Source: Chaetorhynchus papuensis
Taxonomy: Eukaryota; Chordata; Aves; Passeriformes; Rhipiduridae
Direction of reading: 5' to 3'
DNA: 64,000 nucleotides
Assembly: GCA_013396525.1 (NCBI GenBank)
Contig: VWYX01000384.1
Coordinates: 62,001-126,000 of the forward strand
In this document: in pieces, positions 61,220-64,000 of the stretch
Layout of the letters: each line of letters begins with the position of its first letter
How positions within the stretch are numbered: the first letter of the stretch is position 1
Notes under the pieces: generated by a model
Seen by the model: the letters and a program-made list of their open reading frames with translations, nothing else
What the model was told of the DNA's origin: nothing
The model's database searches: none
Program-made: the position numbers and the translations under genes

Positions 61220-64000
61220 ATATTGTATGAAAAGTATGTTTCCAAAAATGCACATTACAGCTGGTGGAGGCTTTGGGGATGTACTGAATGCAAGACTGGG
61301 CTTGCAGCTAATGCATTTAATCCTTTCACAAAAGCAGTAATAAATTACAAGTAGTTGAAAGGGAGCCTTATAATTCTTGCCCTGTGAAAGTTAGGAATGC
61401 TTCAAATTGGAAACATGTAAAAATTCAAAAGCTGCTTGCTCTGAGCAGCAGAGCATGCTGTCAGTCCCTGACCACTGGAAAGGAAAGAAATGGGTAAATA
61501 CCAGAGAGGTAGCAGAGCTTTGGGGAGAAAAAGAAACAAACAAACAAACCAACCCCACAACAGAATAAATGAATAGTCATTTACATTGAAGCTCATTAAT
61601 ATTTTTTTCTGTTCTTGGTGTTGCTGTATCCCTTACCTCTGATACCTGGGGCTGCACATTGTAATTACAGAAATGAGCAGTGGATTGGGGAAAATGCAAA
61701 ATCAGAGAGGACTGACTTGACAAGATACTGACCCACACCTTGCTCTGGGAAGCCCAGACACACTACTGGGAAGGCAGAGAAATCCTGAGAGCAGCCCAGG
61801 AAAAAAAATCCTGTGCCAGCTAGGGAAGAGGTAAGGTTATGCTACCCAAATACATTCATTCACAGCATCTCCCCAGCACCATTTTTCTGGAGAGTTGTCC
61901 AGGTTTTAAAGTTGGCTTCCCCTGTAAACATCCAGTTTGCTGGTGGTACCAATTCAGGTGCCTGCTTTACTTCAGGGGAGATTGGATTTTCTGTGTTTTC
62001 TTGTTCCCAGATGGTGCAAACTGTAAGGTTTATTCCCAGTAGGCAAATAGGAGCTGTCACCTGCAGTGCAAACATCAGTGTAAACCCCTGGTGTGCAGCA
62101 TTCAACACAAAACAGATACTGGCAAGATTGTCTTTGTACAGACAAGCAGGAAGGAAAAGCAAACACACTCTGCTTATACTCATTTACACATTATGTTGCC
62201 ATAAGCTTTCTCCAAATATTATGTAGATGGAAAAGTAGACCTCATGCTGCTGTAAATCAGTAGCTGTGCTGTGGCGGCAGGAGAAAACAGTTAAGGGATT
62301 CAGTTTTCTTCCAAGAAAAAGCATACTTTTCAATTCCATCTGAATCAGGGCCAAAGGAATATTCCTTATCTGGCTGCAATAAGCGTTCTTTCAAGCAGGG
62401 ATATATGACCATCACACTCTGCTCAGGAAAGGTCTGTGCTGCCAGGACGTGGAGAGGGGATTAATCCATAGGATATGGGTGCCTCTTAGACCAAGAGACC
62501 CTGAGGGACTTAGGCACCCACCCCCATTGCATTTTAAAGGGCATTGGGTTCTTGCAGCCTCACAACCTAGGAGTTCCTTCAAGTTTCTCTTCATAAACAG
62601 CAGTTTGTATTTTTATTAAGGAAACCGCAGATGAACTTTGTGCCTGGGAATATTACCACACACATCCTGAGCTGGAAATTACTGAGAAGGAATTAGGGTT
62701 TCCAAATTTATGCATTACTGCAAAAATTGCTGCTACACAACAACATCACTGTCTTCGTGTCTACAGTTATTTTTCTTGCACTGGAAAAAAATGAACACTG
62801 TAAGAAAGAATAATCAGAGAAGAGAATTGATTTGGTTGCACCAAACAAAACCTTAGTATGCAAAGCATGACAGCACAACTCGACAGAGAGAGCTGTGATT
62901 AACGGCAGGGCAGGATTTAGAACTCCTTTTCTTTGTTCCGTATTGACTCCCAAAATTAAGAGGTAGACAGAACAGCTCCTTTGTCTCTACTACATTCTCT
63001 CATGAAGTGAAGTCTGCTCAGTGTTCACTGTTTCAGGGAATCTGTCTTTTGAACAGGATAGACTGCATCCTAAATAAGTGGTGATAAAATCTACAAGTAG
63101 AATTTTATGCAGCATTTCATGTGACCCCACACTGCAGAATGTGAACATCACCATCCTCTCCACCACTTTTCATATACAACCATTTCTCTCAAGTGAACCC
63201 CTGCATCCCTTTACCCTGTGTTATTTCTCAGCTTGTCTGCAGTCAACTTCCAGGTCTCTACAGTCTGCTTCAGTGGGTGCTGGATTAACCATGTCCTGGA
63301 TGCAGAGACAGAGGCTGTTTCAACAGAAGGACAGATTAGGTCATCATAAATAAGCTTTATTATTTCATGGGCAACTTGTCCATATTAACTATTCTGCTCC
63401 AGAAAGTGCTGACCAGACTCAGTACACAAGTGAATGACTTGTGCTGAATCTGAGTTAAAAAGCCCTATAAGGCACAAACTGGATATGTGAAGGAACTCCA
63501 GCTCTCCCAAAACATATTAAGGGCAATGCAGAAGCTTCTTGGCTCTGAAGGAGTCACCCAATGGCATTGCCAGCATTAAGATGAGTATAAATAAGCCCAA
63601 CTTTACTCCAGCAACTCTTTCCAAACCATGCAGATGTCTGCACTTGATTTGCCACATTTAAGCTATGTCTTCCTCTGGATTTATGCCTGATATGTTCTTT
63701 AAAATTGTATTATCCTGACTTTCTATTATCTAGACATTGTAACCTCCCATTGGTAATAGATATTTCATTGCATCTGAAAGCTTTTTGTGGTTTATTTTAA
63801 CTTAAAGACAACTGATTCTCCCAGTGTCTGTTCAGAGCTATCCTTTCTTTGCACTGACTCGAGTCCACATGTTTAATGGGATGCTAGTTGGAAGACATAA
63901 GGTATTTTGGTACTGATGTTTTCCAGCTTCTCCTATGAAAGATCACCCACTTTGCACAGCCTAATTTTGTATGAAGGAGAAGAAAGAGAGAAAAATACAG
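61220..64000. other. Unique sequence to the window end, no gene seen
   Basis: An (AAAC)n-like low-complexity block lies at 61526-61560. A 137-codon plus-strand open frame (61813-62226) overlaps open frames on the opposite strand and is not recognised. No other repeat or splice-bounded segment was seen. Confidence 0.45.

Noticed and set aside
61813..62226. 137-codon plus-strand open frame with an antisense 107-codon frame
   Set aside because: Coincident frames on both strands point to low stop density, not to a gene, and there is no recognisable domain.
1..64000. CRISPR arrays, bacterial operons, intact tRNA or rRNA genes, endogenous retrovirus LTR or coding parts, mitochondrial insertions
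   Set aside because: No regularly spaced repeats, cloverleaf with both boxes intact, LTR pair or recognisable retroviral or mitochondrial coding sequence was seen on either strand. A very diverged LTR could be missed by eye.

Overview
The window looks like a piece of bird nuclear genome. The evidence is the repeat content: at least seven 3' fragments of CR1 LINE retrotransposons, several ending in the avian-type tail (variants of GATTCTATGA), on a base composition I judge to be about 60% or more A+T, with almost no CpG and no CpG island. One further fragment (about 50060-50285) matches an older amniote-type CR1 3' region as I remember it. I cannot resolve the species or order.

I find no complete protein-coding gene, RNA gene, CRISPR array or promoter that I can support. 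Open frames are short and scattered on both strands, as expected by chance in AT-rich vertebrate DNA; the only unusually long one is 232 codons at 41342-42040. The window is therefore most likely a gene desert or the inside of one or more very long introns. Two short segments have good splice signals on both sides and an open frame, and are listed as exon candidates: 39177-39339 (163 bp) and 53964-54029 (66 bp). Neither translation is recognised.

Layout: 1-3356 unique AT-rich sequence; 3357-4096 a large inverted repeat (two 98-bp arms about 95% identical, 544-bp spacer); 4097-11400 unique sequence with a polypurine tract; 11405-12722 an old CR1 tail, a T24 run and a minus-strand CR1; 12723-18346 unique sequence; 18347-18686 a 170-bp tandem duplication with one difference between copies; 19060-20420 a TA microsatellite and a plus-strand CR1 tail; 20421-28464 unique sequence; 28465-28823 a minus-strand CR1; 29320-30720 two stretches that read like conserved noncoding DNA; 31151-31270 and 36805-37192 plus-strand CR1 fragments; 39177-39339 candidate exon; 41342-42040 longest open frame; 42400-43057 two possible MIR or tRNA-SINE relics; 43853-44042 minus-strand CR1; 48147-48214 a small tandem repeat; 50060-50285 ancient CR1; 51949-51974 and 57017-57047 perfect short palindromes; 53964-54029 candidate exon; 60973-61219 plus-strand CR1; the remainder unique.

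The most unusual structure is the inverted repeat at 3357-4096. All repeat and exon calls were made by eye, without alignment tools, and family names rest on remembered consensus features.
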